Notes under the pieces: generated by a model
What the model saw: the letters and a program-made list of their open reading frames with translations, nothing else
The model's database searches: none
Told to the model about the DNA's origin: nothing
Origin: Acidobacteriaceae bacterium
GTDB taxonomy: Bacteria; Acidobacteriota; Terriglobia; Terriglobales; Acidobacteriaceae
DNA: 23,011 nt
Direction of reading: 5' to 3'
NCBI GenBank assembly: GCA_003140705.1
Contig: PLKU01000288.1
Coordinates: forward strand, 22,839 to 45,849
Program-made: the position numbers and the translations under genes
Shown: positions 22,049 through 23,011 of the stretch, piece after piece
Numbering within the stretch: position 1 is the first letter of the stretch
Layout: every line of letters starts with the position of its first letter

Positions 22049-23011
22049 CTAGATGTCGAGGTTCTTGACATCTAGGGCATTGTCTTCAATGAACTTGCGT
22101 CGCGCTTCAACATCTTCGCCCATCAAGGTGGTGAAGATGAGATCAGTCTCGGCCAGGTCTTCAAGCTTTACCTGGAGCAAAGTTCGGCGGTCGGGATCCA
22201 TGGTGGTCTCCCAAAGCTGCGTGGAGGTCATTTCGCCCAGACCTTTGTAGCGCTGCACCGAGTATTCCTTCTTGCCCTGCTCGACGATATGGGCAAAAAG
22301 CTCGCGAGCTGTCTGCTTCTCCACTGGGTCACGGGGAAGGCGCGCGGTACGGCGGGCCGCCTTTGTTTCGGCCTGGGCCTCGGCACCTTCAGTTTCAACC
22401 GTCTCGGCATCTTCGGCAGTGGATTCGGCGGTCACGGCCTTGGTTGCGTATTCGATAAGGAAGGGTGGCTCGAGGAATTCCTTGATGAGGATGTACTTGG
22501 ACATCATCTGCTTGAACTCGGGGCTTGAGGCCAGAGCCCAGTCAATGCAGCGCGTAGCGCCTTGCGCATCGGTAAAGCAGACGGACCAGGTGTGGTGCTC
22601 TTCATCTTCGACAGGTTTTGTGACCTTGATCTGGAATTCGTCGGCAAGTTCAGTCAGCTCTTCATGCAGCAAAGCCAGCTTGGGCGGAACTTCGCTGGCA
22701 GACTGCGAAGCGAAATCGGCGCGGTGAATCAGCTCGGCCCGGGCCAACAATTCGGTCAGCTTTTCATTACGAATGCGCTTGTCGACTTTTTCTACGAAGC
22801 CAAGGTACTCGTTGAGCGTGCCCATGAAGCGTGCCAAGTCGGCGCCTTCGATGCGGCTGGCTGCCTCTCCGTGGCGGACGATCATCCCTTCAGAGGCGCG
22901 ATTGACCATCACCTTCACAAACTCACGATCATCTTTGATGTACTGCTCGAAGCGGCCCTTCTTGATCTTGTAGAGAGGGGGCTGGGCGATGTAGATGTTG
23001 TCGCGCTTGAT
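22049..23011 (-). CDS. gyrB: DNA gyrase subunit B, C-terminal part (cut by window edge)
   Basis: The frame is open to the window end, so the N-terminal ATPase part lies outside. The visible 320 residues start [19 protein letters not shown], continue through [23 protein letters not shown], then an insertion of about 150 residues, and resume with [22 protein letters not shown] and end [17 protein letters not shown] and the ending identify GyrB rather than a generic ATPase; ParE is less likely. The insertion within the TOPRIM half is of the Gram-negative type. It contains a Glu/Ala-rich linker ([22 protein letters not shown]) that is unlike the rest of the protein. Stop codon TAG; the next gene follows 32 bases downstream. 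Confidence 0.97.
   Translation of the reverse strand: MKRDNIYIAQPPLYKIKKGRFEQYIKDDREFVKVMVNRASEGMIVRHGEAASRIEGADLARFMGTLNEYLGFVEKVDKRIRNEKLTELLARAELIHRADFASQSASEVPPKLALLHEELTELADEFQIKVTKPVEDEEHHTWSVCFTDAQGATRCIDWALASSPEFKQMMSKYILIKEFLEPPFLIEYATKAVTAESTAEDAETVETEGAEAQAETKAARRTARLPRDPVEKQTARELFAHIVEQGKKEYSVQRYKGLGEMTSTQLWETTMDPDRRTLLQVKLEDLAETDLIFTTLMGEDVEARRKFIEDNALDVKNLDI

Overview
The window looks like a chromosomal segment of a soil Acidobacteriota bacterium, probably Acidobacteriaceae/Terriglobia. This is an inference from moderately high G+C, a carboxypeptidase-like-domain TonB receptor, secreted GH3 and GH31 glycosidases, an lpxC/lipid A signature (Gram-negative envelope), a GyrB with the Gram-negative-type insertion, and short dispersed palindromes of a kind I recall from this phylum. 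I see no phage, plasmid, IS transposase, tRNA, rRNA or CRISPR. It reads as an ordinary backbone region with about 22 genes, two of them small enough to be missed by a standard length cut-off or hidden in overlaps.

Layout. 1-4161 (minus strand): folK, a TonB-dependent outer-membrane receptor and tgt run in one direction, ending in a cluster of small palindromic repeats at 1-241. 4264-5693 (plus): a 78-aa unknown gene and a Gfo/Idh/MocA sugar oxidoreductase. 5797-7051 (minus): an ECF sigma factor, a 79-aa one-helix protein coupled to it by ATGA, and a four-helix membrane protein, behind a probable self-recognised ECF promoter. 7323-9968 (plus): a large secreted GH3 glycosidase with an inserted PA14 domain and a good hairpin terminator. 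10275-12316 (plus): a TonB-like energy transducer and a Tat-exported lactonase-family beta-propeller. 12313-13254 (minus): lpxC, whose stop codon overlaps the lactonase stop in a shared CTAG. 13255-13796: a non-coding stretch with a 185-bp element bounded by inverted repeats. 13797-15842 (plus): an M20 metallopeptidase and a secreted FKBP prolyl isomerase. 15919-16737 (minus): an orphan ABC ATPase.

16813-18664 (plus) is the most cohesive and least described module: an ArsR-type repressor from a promoter that places its start codon almost at the transcription start, an SRPBCC protein, a 51-aa membrane microprotein beginning MCPVC, and a DUF899 thioredoxin-like protein with CPSC, the last two genes overlapping by 8 bases. 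18727-21528 (minus) is a secreted GH31 glycosidase with an extra helical C-terminal region. 21618-23011 (minus) is the 3' part of gyrB followed closely by a small secreted/membrane protein.

The genes work together in three loose themes: outer-membrane uptake and polysaccharide use (TonB receptor, TonB-like protein, GH3, GH31, lactonase), envelope construction (lpxC, Gfo/Idh enzyme, FKBP) and stress/redox signalling (ECF cassette, ArsR-SRPBCC-CPxC-DUF899 operon). The points most worth checking are the 51-aa CPVC protein and its operon, the seven-base homopolymer that decides where FolK ends, the compact ECF cassette, and the repeats that reach into the tgt stop and the M20 start.
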